Assembly (NCBI GenBank): GCA_946482295.1
Contig: CAMLRB010000021.1
Location: 1-24,708, forward strand
Source of the DNA: an uncultured Bacteriovorax sp.
GTDB lineage: Bacteria; Bdellovibrionota; Bacteriovoracia; Bacteriovoracales; Bacteriovoracaceae
Direction: 5' to 3'
DNA: 24,708 bases
Positions within the stretch are counted from its first letter, which is position 1. The number at the start of each line of letters is the position of its first letter. Under the pieces are notes generated by a model. That model did no database searches and was not told the origin of the DNA. It saw only the letters and a list, made by a program, of their open reading frames with translations. Positions 1 through 8,364 of the stretch are shown in pieces. The translations under genes were made by a program, and so were the position numbers.

Positions 1-402
1 AATAATGGGACGAAGATTATTGAAGATGTAGGGAAATCTATTTTCAATCACCGCTTTCGAGTCACTAGTCGTATAGAGAGGAATTTCTTTTAGCGGCGGA
101 CCGAAACACAAAGGTCTCAAGTCATCAAGACCATGCAGATGATCAGCATGTTCATGGGTGATGATGACAAAATCGACCGATTCAATTTTGTTGTTTAGAA
201 ACTGAGTTCTCAGGTCAGGTGTAGTATCAACCAGAAATTGTTTTCCTTTTTTTGTCGTGACAAAAATGCTTGTGCGTAAACGTTGATCACGATGATCAAT
301 AGAGCTGCAGACGTTGCAATGACAACCGAGAAGGGGAATGCCGGTTGACGTTCCAGTTCCAAGAATCGTAATGCAATTTTTATTCTGAGATTTCATAAAC
401 AT
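1..402 (-). CDS. PhnP-like metallo-beta-lactamase-fold hydrolase (N-terminal part, runs off the left edge)
   Basis: Reading leftward from ATG at 402, 134 codons stay open to the window edge, so the C-terminus is missing. The protein opens with a beta-strand and a Gly/Thr-rich loop (LGTGTSTGIPLLGC, residues 14-27) followed by C27, C29 and C32. This is the hallmark of the PhnP / phosphoribosyl 1,2-cyclic phosphodiesterase branch of the metallo-beta-lactamase fold. The metal motif HEHADH lies at residues 83-88, followed by GLDDLR. Family members hydrolyse cyclic phosphodiesters or related small phosphoesters in the cytoplasm using two metal ions; the substrate here cannot be told. A second in-frame ATG at 396 is an equally possible start. 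I prefer 402 because AGG lies five bases upstream. It is divergent from the M16 genes. Confidence 0.85.
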   Translation of the reverse strand, partial: MFMKSQNKNCITILGTGTSTGIPLLGCHCNVCSSIDHRDQRLRTSIFVTTKKGKQFLVDTTPDLRTQFLNNKIESVDFVIITHEHADHLHGLDDLRPLCFGPPLKEIPLYTTSDSKAVIENRFPYIFNNLRPII

Positions 403-427
403 CTGTGCCTGGACTTCTTTGACATAA

Positions 428-456
428 TTGTTTTTAGTTAAGGGCAACGATATAAT
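428..456 (+). promoter_or_regulatory. Sigma-70-type promoter for the M16 peptidase pair
   Basis: A perfect -10 hexamer TATAAT lies at 451-456, and TTGTTT at 428-433 sits exactly 17 bases upstream as a weak -35. Transcription would begin near 463, leaving a leader of about 30 bases that contains the TGAGGA ribosome binding site at 479-484, before ATG at 493. The -35 matches the consensus in only its first three bases, so the call rests mainly on the -10, the spacing and the position in a divergent intergenic gap. Confidence 0.55.
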
Positions 457-492
457 TTTAGCTCAACCGAGATCATTTTGAGGAATAAATTT

Positions 493-1908
493 ATGCTTCT
501 GAAAGAAAAAGAAACCGGCATGCCTAGGTTTGCACGGATGTTGACCCTGGTCTTGACCATTGGGGCGACTAGCGCTTGTTCGACGTTAAAAAATGCTTCG
601 AATAACCCAATAAAAGCGGGATTCAATGTCAAAAAATCAGTCTTAAAAAATGGACTGACTGTTCTCGTAGCTCCTAATCCTAAACTTCCCATCGTCTCTT
701 ATTACACATTGTTTGATGTTGGTGGAAAAGACGAAGGCCCTGGAACAACAGGAGCAACTCACTTCCTTGAGCACATGATGTTTAAAGGAGCAAAAAAATA
801 TGGTCCAGGCGAATTTGATACCATGATCGAAAAGAGTGGAGGGATGACGAATGCCTACACCACAAATGACATGACCGTTTACTATCAAAACATTCCCAAA
901 GATTTTCTTCCGCAAATGATCGATCTCGAAGCTGATCGTCTCCAGAATCTTTTATTAGAACCAGTATCATTTGAAAGCGAGCGTCAGGTAATATTTGAAG
1001 AAAGAAAAATGCGCTATGAAAATAGTCCCGATGGACTTCTCTATCTGGCGATGATGAAAAAATTGTTTGAAGGAACTCCTTACGGACAATCGGTCATTGG
1101 GGACGAAGCAGATTTAAAAGCGCTCACACGTGACCAAATGATGAACTTCTTTAAGACCTATTACGTTCCTAATAATGCAATCGTTGCAATTACAGGGGAT
1201 GTAGATCCAGATGAAGTCATCAAAATGATGAAAGAGAAATATGAAGATATCCCTGAATCCAAAGATCTCATGGAACATAAAAGAAAAAATATGAATCCAG
1301 ATCTTTTTAAGGCCAAACCAAAGATGGGAGCGGAGTACAAGCTATATGCTACAAATCCTATTCCTAAATTTATCATGGCCTACCCGGCAGAAAAAATAGG
1401 AACACGTAAGGCCTACGTTATGGATTTAGTCGCTAACATTCTTGCAGGAGGAGGTAGCTCTTATCTTGTTCAGAAATATGTTAAATCCGACAATCCATTG
1501 CTACAGGACATTGGTATCTCAAATCACAATCTCACATTTGGTGGAGTTTTCAACTTTTCAGGCGAACTAGTGGAAGGGCAGACTGTTGAAAATGTCAGAA
1601 ATGTTTTGACAGCAGAATTACCGGTAATGTGTGATGCTGCCATTACTGATCGCGCTCTTCAAAAAACTAAAAACCAGATTCTTGTTGGCGGATACAATGC
1701 ACTTAAATCGAACGCAGGTGTTGCTTCGGCCATCATGAGAAATGAAAAATGGTTTGGTGATTACAATTACGGTCTAAAAGAAATGGAAATTTATAATTCG
1801 GTAACGAAAAGTGAAGCCCTTGCAACTTGCAAAGAGGTCCTCATTGGAACACCTAATATTTTTCTTTCAGCATGGGACAAATATCCTAAAACTTCAGGAA
1901 ATCAATAA
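493..1908 (+). CDS. M16 family zinc metallopeptidase, catalytic subunit (insulinase/PqqL-like)
   Basis: A 471-residue envelope peptidase. A hydrophobic signal segment lies near residues 16-29 and ends in ATSAC. C29 could be lipidated, but Thr at -3 makes this a poor lipobox, so plain signal peptidase cleavage is also possible. The inverted zinc motif HFLEH is at residues 90-94, in the setting GATHFLEHMMFKG, with a downstream Glu-rich helix (FESERQVIFEERKMRYE) that supplies the third ligand. The N- and C-terminal M16 halves follow in order. ATG at 493 is chosen over TTG at 478 because TGAGGA precedes it at normal spacing; ATG at 520 is a further alternative. The stop overlaps the next start (TAATG). 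Bacterial M16 peptidases often act as a heterodimer with an inactive partner, and the next gene fits that role. Its substrate is unknown. Confidence 0.9.
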   Translation: MLLKEKETGMPRFARMLTLVLTIGATSACSTLKNASNNPIKAGFNVKKSVLKNGLTVLVAPNPKLPIVSYYTLFDVGGKDEGPGTTGATHFLEHMMFKGAKKYGPGEFDTMIEKSGGMTNAYTTNDMTVYYQNIPKDFLPQMIDLEADRLQNLLLEPVSFESERQVIFEERKMRYENSPDGLLYLAMMKKLFEGTPYGQSVIGDEADLKALTRDQMMNFFKTYYVPNNAIVAITGDVDPDEVIKMMKEKYEDIPESKDLMEHKRKNMNPDLFKAKPKMGAEYKLYATNPIPKFIMAYPAEKIGTRKAYVMDLVANILAGGGSSYLVQKYVKSDNPLLQDIGISNHNLTFGGVFNFSGELVEGQTVENVRNVLTAELPVMCDAAITDRALQKTKNQILVGGYNALKSNAGVASAIMRNEKWFGDYNYGLKEMEIYNSVTKSEALATCKEVLIGTPNIFLSAWDKYPKTSGNQ

Positions 1909-3302
1909 TGAAACATACATTACTCGCACTTACATTAAGCTTTATGCTCACACCCTCAATGGTGTTGTCGTCCAGCACGCAGAATATTGAAGACAATATT
2001 AAAAAATTAGATTGGAATGGCATTGAAGTCGTCTACATCGAAGATAGCCGCTTTCCAACATATGACATCAGCATCTATTTTGCCGATGGCGCTTTAAGTG
2101 ATGGAGAAAAAGAACGTGGTTTAACGGATCATAGTTTTAGTTTTCTAGATTCAGGAACAACGAAACTTTCTCAGCAAGAAATTCTTGATCAACTGGAATT
2201 TTACGGTACGGATTATGGTTCAGATGTCACTCATGAATTCAGCACCATTTCATTCTCAGGTTTAGCTAAGGACTTGGAGAAATCGACATCGCTTATGTGC
2301 TCACTTCTTCGTGATGTCACTTATCCAGAAAACGTTTTGAAAAAAGAATTAGCTCTTGAAAAGGGAGGGCTTCAATCTCTTGTTTCCTCTCATCAAGGAC
2401 TAGCGGAAAGAGTTTTCCGAGAAATCAGTCTTGGCGGCACGGCCTATTCTTATCCAGTGGGTGGAAAGACGGCTGATTTTAATAGTTATACACCTGCAGC
2501 CCTTAAAGAGAAGATGAATTATTTCCTTGATAAAGTGAAAAAGAGAATCTATCTCACGGGGCCAAAGAGTATTTTAAGTGTTGAAAAAATTCTTAAGGAC
2601 GAATGTAAACTGGCCGGGACAAAAGAAGATTTCGTCCGCGAGATTGCGCCAACGAAACAGGCCAAAACAAAAGGACAATTTATTTTTGTTCCTGTTCCAG
2701 ATGCTAACCAAGTTCAATTAAGAATTGGTCGTTTTCTCTCACCTTCCGAAGTACAAGATAGAAATCTTGATATGCTCGCTTCAGATTTCCTCGGTGGAGG
2801 TTTTACATCAAAGCTTATGCGTGAAGTGCGTGTAAAACGCGGTCTAACTTATTCAATCGGATCTTATATATCAACTCAAAAACAATATGGTCGTTCAGGA
2901 ATTTCAACGTTCACAAAAAATGAAACGATCGATAAACTTATCACTGTTATTGATGAGACCGTTTCTACAATTAGTTCAAAAGGTGTAACAGCTGATGAGC
3001 TATCGCTTTCACTGGGAAATCTTGTTGGCGGTCATCCGTTTAAGTTTGAAAGCAATCGTGCATTTTTAAATCAACTGCAATACCTTGATCATGTTGGGAA
3101 GCCATACTCTGACTTGTTTGAATTTAAAGAGGCCGTACAGAAGTTTGGACCGAAAGATGTATCGCAAAAAATTAAAGATATCTTCACGATGAAAGATCAA
3201 GTCATCTTTGTATTAGGGGATAAGAAGATTCTTCCGAGTTTGAAAAAACTTGAAAAGAAATACGGCAAATTGAAAGTTTTAGATTTTAAACCTTTTATCT
3301 AG
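1908..3302 (+). CDS. M16 family peptidase-like protein, zinc motif lost (partner subunit)
   Basis: 464 residues with an N-terminal signal peptide (MKHTLLALTLSFMLTPSMVLS). The M16 fold is recognisable from the N-terminal strand pattern, from the central region FLGGGFTSKLMREVRVKRG typical of the C-terminal M16 domain, and from the overall length. Where an active member has HxxEH, this protein reads GLTDHSFSFLDSGT, so both the second His and the Glu are missing. It should not bind catalytic zinc. Active/inactive M16 pairs encoded in tandem are well known and form clam-shell dimers, in which the inactive half helps bind substrate. The TAATG overlap with the upstream gene, and the CAGGAA ribosome binding site inside that gene's end, point to coupled translation and fixed stoichiometry. 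It converges on the bactofilin gene with an 8-base tail overlap. Confidence 0.88.
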   Translation: MKHTLLALTLSFMLTPSMVLSSSTQNIEDNIKKLDWNGIEVVYIEDSRFPTYDISIYFADGALSDGEKERGLTDHSFSFLDSGTTKLSQQEILDQLEFYGTDYGSDVTHEFSTISFSGLAKDLEKSTSLMCSLLRDVTYPENVLKKELALEKGGLQSLVSSHQGLAERVFREISLGGTAYSYPVGGKTADFNSYTPAALKEKMNYFLDKVKKRIYLTGPKSILSVEKILKDECKLAGTKEDFVREIAPTKQAKTKGQFIFVPVPDANQVQLRIGRFLSPSEVQDRNLDMLASDFLGGGFTSKLMREVRVKRGLTYSIGSYISTQKQYGRSGISTFTKNETIDKLITVIDETVSTISSKGVTADELSLSLGNLVGGHPFKFESNRAFLNQLQYLDHVGKPYSDLFEFKEAVQKFGPKDVSQKIKDIFTMKDQVIFVLGDKKILPSLKKLEKKYGKLKVLDFKPFI

Positions 3303-3645
3303 AAGCAGAATTTTGTTCTTCCGTGTGTCCGTTCATATTGACTTGGGCACCCGGAAGAATTTCTAAACCTTTCGCAATAATTTTTCCACTCACACTGCAT
3401 GTAGGATACAAAGTTACTACACCGGTTGCTCTAATTTCGCCTGTAAAATCACCATATATTTCAAGGTGATCGCAAATGATAGTTCCTTCAGTTTGTGAAC
3501 CGATTTCCAAGACTAACTTCGATTGAGATTCGATTGTTAAATCACCTTTAAATGTACCCAGAAGATGAGTGGGACCGCTTAATTTGAGGGTTCCTTCAAA
3601 GTGCGATTTTTTTCCCAGAGTGGTGAAGCTTTGGTCGTGAATCAT
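3295..3645 (-). CDS. Bactofilin (DUF583 beta-helix cytoskeletal protein)
   Basis: A 116-residue protein. The core, about residues 10-105, shows the repeated short strands with regular Gly and hydrophobic spacing of the bactofilin right-handed beta-helix: FEGTLKLSG, LLGTFKGDLTI, LVLEIGSQTEGTIICDHLEIYGDFTGEIRA and so on. The flanking tails are short and polar, as usual. Bactofilins polymerise without nucleotide into membrane-associated filaments that position cell-wall enzymes. It is the last gene of a three-gene operon, 8 bases after the coiled-coil membrane protein, with AGG seven bases before ATG. The context suggests that it scaffolds the two upstream products at the inner membrane. C-terminal polar residues (HTEEQNSASR) may be a free tail. 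Confidence 0.92.
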   Translation of the reverse strand: MIHDQSFTTLGKKSHFEGTLKLSGPTHLLGTFKGDLTIESQSKLVLEIGSQTEGTIICDHLEIYGDFTGEIRATGVVTLYPTCSVSGKIIAKGLEILPGAQVNMNGHTEEQNSASR

Positions 3646-3653
3646 ATGGAAGC

Positions 3654-4478
3654 CTAAAGTTTAAATGCCAATGTGGCGTTTTGGTAATGGATGAGATCGC
3701 CTGTACGAGAGAAAATGAAAATCGTGAAAATTGCATTTCCAGCGCGACGTGGTTTCGTAAAAACGGCATCTACTGGTCTAAATCTCTGAGTTGCAAATGT
3801 TTCACCAGAAGAATAATTAATTTGATGATCGGCCCCAAAGAGAGCTGCGGCCGGATAAACTTGGACAGTCTGTTCAGTCTTCATTAAAACGATAATATGT
3901 CCTGAGATTTTCGCATCGTTGCTCACTGCTGGAATAATATTGAATTGGAGATTGAGAGTCTCTTTGCCAGTGACTGTCTTAAAGCCAGAGAGGTTGATTT
4001 GCGCCGGTCTTGTGCGATCTTTTTGACCTTGGATGGGTTTGAAAAATGAAAGTGTAGATAGGCCAATAGAGTTTGCTGTGGTCGGAGATCCGGTTGCCGG
4101 ACAGGCGACTGGAGCTGGACACTTTGTTTCACCGTCAGTACTTACCGGAGTCGATTCACTAACTGTCTGAGGAGGAGTCGGTTCTGCTTTTAACTTTTCT
4201 AATTCAGCTTTTAGTTCAGCGTTTTCTTCAATGAGCTCTTGTTTTAAGTTCAATGCTTCTTGAGCGCGACTTGATTCACGTACATTTTGAACAAGGTGAA
4301 AAGGACTTGTATGAACAAGTCCAATGGCCCCTAAAATGAGCGAGATTAATGTGATTGTAGGTAATCCAATCAGAAGAAGATAAATTTTCGATTTCTTAAT
4401 TTCGAAATACTTAGGAGAGTCACTCTTCTGGTGATAGATAATGGATACGCTTTTTGGATCTGGCCTAGTGTCACTCAC
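3654..4478 (-). CDS. Single-pass inner-membrane coiled-coil protein with C-terminal beta domain, in a bactofilin operon
   Basis: 274 residues starting at GTG, which overlaps the previous stop (TAGTG) and is preceded by AAAGG. In order: a cytoplasmic N-terminal segment of about 30 residues (SVSIIYHQKSDSPKYFEIKKSK), one membrane helix at about 32-54, a charged coiled coil at about 68-98, a Pro/Thr/Ser-rich linker with three Cys near 119-128, and a C-terminal domain from about 145 that looks beta-rich. The short cytoplasmic tail plus helix resembles the anchor of the M23 (LytM) peptidases often encoded next to bactofilins. No HxxxD or HxH zinc motif is present, so it is not such a peptidase. I do not recognise the C-terminal domain by name. 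The likely role, by inference, is to link cytoplasmic bactofilin to periplasmic wall enzymes such as the upstream L,D-transpeptidase. Confidence 0.7.
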   Translation of the reverse strand: MSDTRPDPKSVSIIYHQKSDSPKYFEIKKSKIYLLLIGLPTITLISLILGAIGLVHTSPFHLVQNVRESSRAQEALNLKQELIEENAELKAELEKLKAEPTPPQTVSESTPVSTDGETKCPAPVACPATGSPTTANSIGLSTLSFFKPIQGQKDRTRPAQINLSGFKTVTGKETLNLQFNIIPAVSNDAKISGHIIVLMKTEQTVQVYPAAALFGADHQINYSSGETFATQRFRPVDAVFTKPRRAGNAIFTIFIFSRTGDLIHYQNATLAFKL

Positions 4479-5509
4479 TAGTTATTGCCTTTCTTTTTTC
4501 CAGCGTCGTCACTAAAAAATCGAAGCGACGGCTCAAAAGCAAGTGTATCAAGATTTTCTAATCCTTTTTTTGTCCATATTTCTGAAACGATTTTCCAGTT
4601 ATACGATTCATCCTGTCTTAGGTAGAGAATCTTGCGACCAATGTCGTTAATAGTTTTTGATTGGTAGTCCTGAGTGAAAGTCGCAACTGCGTAGTTTTTC
4701 GCCTGAAGAATTGAAATATGTTTCAACTCAATTTGCGTTTTACCAGGGTTTGAGAAAACGGCTTTTTTGTAGGCCTTGTATTGATTGTAATTCCCTTTTT
4801 GATCTTTGAACTCAACAGGGTGATAGAAACTCATATACGTTTCGATGTCTTTATTTCTCCAGGCCTCTAACCAACCATCAACCATTTTCTTCAAATCACC
4901 TTTTTGTGATTCGAAAGTTTTTTCATTCAAGTAAACAAGATCTTGAACAATGACGATAGGAGTTTTATTGAGCTCAAGATACTTTGATACATCAATAAGA
5001 TCATTATTCGCCGTCACAACACATCCGCGAGAATCGAGACCTTTATCAATTCTTGTTTCATCGTTAGTCGAATGGAGCCAAATTCCAGAGCCCGTTTTCC
5101 CCATACGGAGATCAACAGGATTAGGGAAGTCAGTCACGAAAGCTCCGGCACCGTAAATAACTGCAGCTGGACCGGACTGAGTGAGTAATTCTTTTTTAGT
5201 AAGAAACTCAGTGAAGTTATAGATACCTTCTGGTGTTTTGAAATCACCTTCGGCCATTTTGTCGCCGCTCTTTTTTCCTGTGGCCATTTGGTAGCTACGG
5301 ATGAGTTCCGGATATCCTTCGTTGTTTTTGAATAAGTGAAGAGCGTGAGTAGATTTTTCAGCAACGATCACGTGGTGAGCGAAAAAATTGTCGAGCATAA
5401 GAAGGGGAGCAGGATAAACCTTTCCAGTTGGTCCTAAGTTTTGGGCAGAGAGTGGAGCAGCTAGACCAAATGATAGGGAAAGTACCATGGCCTTTATCGT
5501 TCTTTTCAT
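4478..5509 (-). CDS. Periplasmic L,D-transpeptidase (YkuD domain) with C-terminal NTF2-like domain
   Basis: 343 residues. A Sec signal peptide (MKRTIKAMVLSLSFGLAAPLSA) is followed by a YkuD domain at about residues 42-190 with the catalytic signature H146...SRGC, nucleophile C163. This enzyme class makes 3-3 peptidoglycan crosslinks or attaches proteins or amino acids to tetrapeptide stems. Residues of about 205-325 (WLEAWRNKDIETYMSFYH...) look like the NTF2/SnoaL-type domain often fused to such enzymes, where it probably helps bind substrate. ATG at 5509 is chosen over an in-frame TTG at 5536 because it begins a normal signal peptide and has AAGG upstream. It is the first gene of the operon with the coiled-coil membrane protein and bactofilin, which suggests localised wall remodelling. 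A promoter is visible at 5568-5596. Confidence 0.9.
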   Translation of the reverse strand: MKRTIKAMVLSLSFGLAAPLSAQNLGPTGKVYPAPLLMLDNFFAHHVIVAEKSTHALHLFKNNEGYPELIRSYQMATGKKSGDKMAEGDFKTPEGIYNFTEFLTKKELLTQSGPAAVIYGAGAFVTDFPNPVDLRMGKTGSGIWLHSTNDETRIDKGLDSRGCVVTANNDLIDVSKYLELNKTPIVIVQDLVYLNEKTFESQKGDLKKMVDGWLEAWRNKDIETYMSFYHPVEFKDQKGNYNQYKAYKKAVFSNPGKTQIELKHISILQAKNYAVATFTQDYQSKTINDIGRKILYLRQDESYNWKIVSEIWTKKGLENLDTLAFEPSLRFFSDDAGKKKGNN

Positions 5510-5567
5510 CGTGAAATAACCTTGCAATTTGCTCAAGTTTGTTAAATGTCACTAGCGTGTTGTGATT

Positions 5568-5596
5568 ATTTTAGACAAAAGGGAAATTAAGATCAA
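5568..5596 (-). promoter_or_regulatory. Sigma-70-type promoter for the L,D-transpeptidase/bactofilin operon
   Basis: On the minus strand TTGATC (5596-5591) and TAAAAT (5573-5568) are separated by exactly 17 bases, matching TTGACA/TATAAT at four and five of six positions. Transcription would start near 5561, giving a leader of roughly 50 bases to ATG at 5509. Confidence 0.6.
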
Positions 5597-5715
5597 CTTA
5601 AAAGAATTTACGCCAATTACAATTAAGTCGAGACTACGGTTTTTTTAAACATCAACCGATAAGAGAAATTGAAATAGACCATGTTTCACTGAAGACTCCC
5701 TACCGAGGTTGTGAA

Positions 5716-7362
5716 ATGAGTGCGATAAAAAAAGCAAATGCTGATTCACTAGATCAATTAAACGATCGTATTCAACGACGTTTTGATTTAGTTTTTAAAG
5801 CAGCTGAAGTGAAAAGAAAAATAAATGAATTGCCAGATTCTGAAAGTTTATCCATGACTATGGGAGAGTCTTTCAGTCCAGGGGATATTGAAATGAGCTC
5901 TTCTGCAAACAAAAAAGATTCAGGTGAAGCCCAGGTCATCGATCTGGATTTTACTATTGAAGACGAGTTGAGTGAAAAAGTTCAACCCGTAAAAGAAGTC
6001 ACATCTCCTTCAAATAAGAATACTATCGGTGACGATAATGGACTCGATTTTGCTCTCAATTTTAACGAAGTTGACGATCTCGTGCCGGAAAAAATGCCAC
6101 CCTCAATACCTTCAAGGGGCGCTGAAAATACGAGTTCAGGAATTACATTAGGACCAAATGATACAAATAGTGGGTTCAGTTTAGAAGGGATTGAGCCACT
6201 TCAAGATTCGCTGAACGAAAACACGCAAAAAACAATTGTTATTAATTCTTCGGCACTTTCAAAAGTAGACCTTCAATCTTTTTCTTTAGATCAAACTGAA
6301 GAACTTCAGCAGGGGACTGCTGATCTCATGAGCACTGAAGAGGCCAAAGCAAATATAGAATCGACTATTAAAGATATTATTCGTCCAAAAAAAGATGCGA
6401 CACTAGAGTTTGATGTTTCTATGTTAAGTGCATCGGACAAAACTCCTTCAGATGGTTTTACCTTGCCTGAATTTTCTACAGATCATTCGGCCACACATTC
6501 AACTACTAAAGATCTAAATATTGATGATGATGAGCATACGGGTTTTACCATTGATGATTCACTTACTCCGGTTGAAGGGACAAGCGAATTCAATCTTGAT
6601 TCTTTCAAAGATGCTATTGCGCCTCAATTTTCGAATGCGCCATATACAGAAGTTGCTCCTCGTCGCGAACAAGCGATTGAGACGGCATCTCCTATCATTA
6701 ATGCACCTCAAGCCTCCACATCATATGAAAGAGAGATGCGTGTTGAGAGAGTGAATGACGAAGATTCCGTGCGTTTTCATGCAACAATTCGCCAACTGCG
6801 TGAAGAAAGAGAAGAGCTTTTAGGCCAAATAAAAGCGATGAAAGTTGATCAGCGTGAATTAGAACAAGACAATCTTAGTTTGAAAGCTGGTCTAGATGAG
6901 GCCAAGATTGAAATTTCCATTCTTCGCAAAAGACATATGGTTGAACTTGAAGACATGAAGTATCGTCTTACATTGAGTGAAGAGAAAAAGGCCCTGGCAG
7001 AAGAAAAGGCCCGTCAAGCGGAACAGCGCCGCGAGAAGCTGGAGCAGAAGGTGCGCATTGACTACAACCAAGTAAAATTGAGAGAGAAAGAACTCGAGAG
7101 TAAATTAGAGATGCTTACCATGGATATCGACTCACAAGTTCATGGACGAGATCAAAAGATACTAGAACTTAGACGGAAGATTGATGCTCTCGAATTTAAT
7201 ATGGAAAATGCTTCAATTAAAGAACAACGTTCGAACGAAGACAAACGCCGTTTGGAAGATAAATTAAACAAAATTATGAAAACCTTGAGACATTCGATCA
7301 AAAACTTAGAAGAAGATATTGATCTAGCTCAAGAAGATGTTCCCACATCGGAAAAAAATTAA
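5716..7362 (+). CDS. Acidic cytoplasmic protein with repeated short motifs and a long C-terminal coiled coil
   Basis: 548 residues without a signal peptide or membrane segment. Residues 1-340 are acidic, Ser/Thr-rich and probably disordered. They contain about eight related short motifs with an aromatic Phe beside acidic and hydrophobic residues, for example DLDFTIED (76-83), GLDFALNF (109-116), SGFSLEGI (152-159), DGFTLPEF (246-253), TGFTIDDSL (275-283) and SEFNLDSF (290-297). Residues of about 352-535 form a charged coiled coil (LREEREELLGQIKAMK...). I recognise no named family. The layout resembles scaffold or hub proteins that carry several docking peptides. GAGG at 5705-5708 sets the start. 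The stop overlaps the start of the diguanylate cyclase (TAATG), so the two are probably made together and may work together in c-di-GMP signalling. Confidence 0.75.
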   Translation: MSAIKKANADSLDQLNDRIQRRFDLVFKAAEVKRKINELPDSESLSMTMGESFSPGDIEMSSSANKKDSGEAQVIDLDFTIEDELSEKVQPVKEVTSPSNKNTIGDDNGLDFALNFNEVDDLVPEKMPPSIPSRGAENTSSGITLGPNDTNSGFSLEGIEPLQDSLNENTQKTIVINSSALSKVDLQSFSLDQTEELQQGTADLMSTEEAKANIESTIKDIIRPKKDATLEFDVSMLSASDKTPSDGFTLPEFSTDHSATHSTTKDLNIDDDEHTGFTIDDSLTPVEGTSEFNLDSFKDAIAPQFSNAPYTEVAPRREQAIETASPIINAPQASTSYEREMRVERVNDEDSVRFHATIRQLREEREELLGQIKAMKVDQRELEQDNLSLKAGLDEAKIEISILRKRHMVELEDMKYRLTLSEEKKALAEEKARQAEQRREKLEQKVRIDYNQVKLREKELESKLEMLTMDIDSQVHGRDQKILELRRKIDALEFNMENASIKEQRSNEDKRRLEDKLNKIMKTLRHSIKNLEEDIDLAQEDVPTSEKN

Positions 7363-8357
7363 TGAGCGAAGATTTGATCCAATTTTTAAGCGATTATCCT
7401 CCTTTCGAGGACGAAAAAAAACTGATGCTATATCTCGAAGCTTTCATGGCCAAAACGTTTCTCATTCGGCCAATGCTTGTCTACTCAATTCAAAATAAAA
7501 TTGCCAAACTCGAACTTAAAAAATGTCGCTCGGTCCTTGGTAAAAAAGATCGCATGCGCCTCTATAGTCCAACGATTGTGGAAGAGGTCATGATGAAGCG
7601 TGAGCACATTAAAGACCTTCATTGCATGAGTTTAAAAGTTGATCAATGTTTTTATTTTTTCCTCAATTTAGGGACGAAAGGAAATCAATTCTATTTCGCA
7701 ATTTTTTCTTGTCCTTCCGATCTCTCGACTGAAACTCTGAAATATCTTTCACAATTTTCTCAAAGCCAATTGCGAATAATTGAAAAGTTGGAACAACTTA
7801 ATAAGGCCCATGCTCTTATTCATATTGATGACGTAACGGGACTCTATAATCAACGTAAGCTCTATAAAGATCTTTCTATGCTCGTTGATAAATTTCAAAA
7901 AGACGAAGAACCTTTTTGCGTTCTTTTTGTCGACATCGATTACTTTAAAAAAGTAAACGATACATATGGACATTTAGTTGGAACGAGACTTCTTGAAAGT
8001 GTGGCAAAAGAAATTAAATCAATGCTTAGAGATTCTGATATCAGCTACCGTTATGGTGGTGATGAATTTGTTATTATTCTTGTAAATTCAGATGCGACTG
8101 CAGGAAAAATTGTTGGTGAGCGTATCTTGAGCAAAATCAAAGAGCGCCAATACGATGTCGATACTGCCAACAATAAAAGTGTTCGCTTAAGTGTTTCGAT
8201 CGGAGTTGCGGAGTTTCCATCTGATGCTAAAAATGCGGAACAAATTCTCTCTATTGCCGACCGCATGATGTATGAAGCGAAAGAATCTGGTCGTGGAGTT
8301 GTATTCAACACTCAAGACGTCTTTAAATCAAGTTTGAAAAAGGCCGTGTTGCCTTAG
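7362..8357 (+). CDS. Diguanylate cyclase (GGDEF) with N-terminal GAF-like sensory region
   Basis: 331 residues, soluble. Residues of about 25-140 look like a compact alpha/beta sensory domain (GAF-like, tentative), followed by a helical linker at about 130-152 leading into DVTGLYN (157-163), the usual start of a GGDEF domain. The catalytic motif GGDEF is intact at 232-236, so it should make c-di-GMP from two GTP. RDSD at 223-226 is exactly five residues before GGDEF, matching the RxxD inhibitory I-site, so product feedback inhibition is expected. The metal-binding aspartate region VDIDYFKKVND (190-200) is present. Translation is probably coupled to the upstream coiled-coil gene through the TAATG overlap. 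Confidence 0.93.
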   Translation: MSEDLIQFLSDYPPFEDEKKLMLYLEAFMAKTFLIRPMLVYSIQNKIAKLELKKCRSVLGKKDRMRLYSPTIVEEVMMKREHIKDLHCMSLKVDQCFYFFLNLGTKGNQFYFAIFSCPSDLSTETLKYLSQFSQSQLRIIEKLEQLNKAHALIHIDDVTGLYNQRKLYKDLSMLVDKFQKDEEPFCVLFVDIDYFKKVNDTYGHLVGTRLLESVAKEIKSMLRDSDISYRYGGDEFVIILVNSDATAGKIVGERILSKIKERQYDVDTANNKSVRLSVSIGVAEFPSDAKNAEQILSIADRMMYEAKESGRGVVFNTQDVFKSSLKKAVLP

Positions 8358-8364
8358 GAATCAT

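Noticed and set aside
478..492. TTG start giving five extra residues on the first M16 protein.
   Set aside because: The TGAGGA ribosome binding site overlaps this TTG and is spaced correctly for ATG at 493.
5656..5662. CCGATAA upstream of the coiled-coil gene, like the -10 of a flagellar sigma-28 promoter.
   Set aside because: No TAAA-type -35 element lies at the required distance (about 15 bases) upstream.
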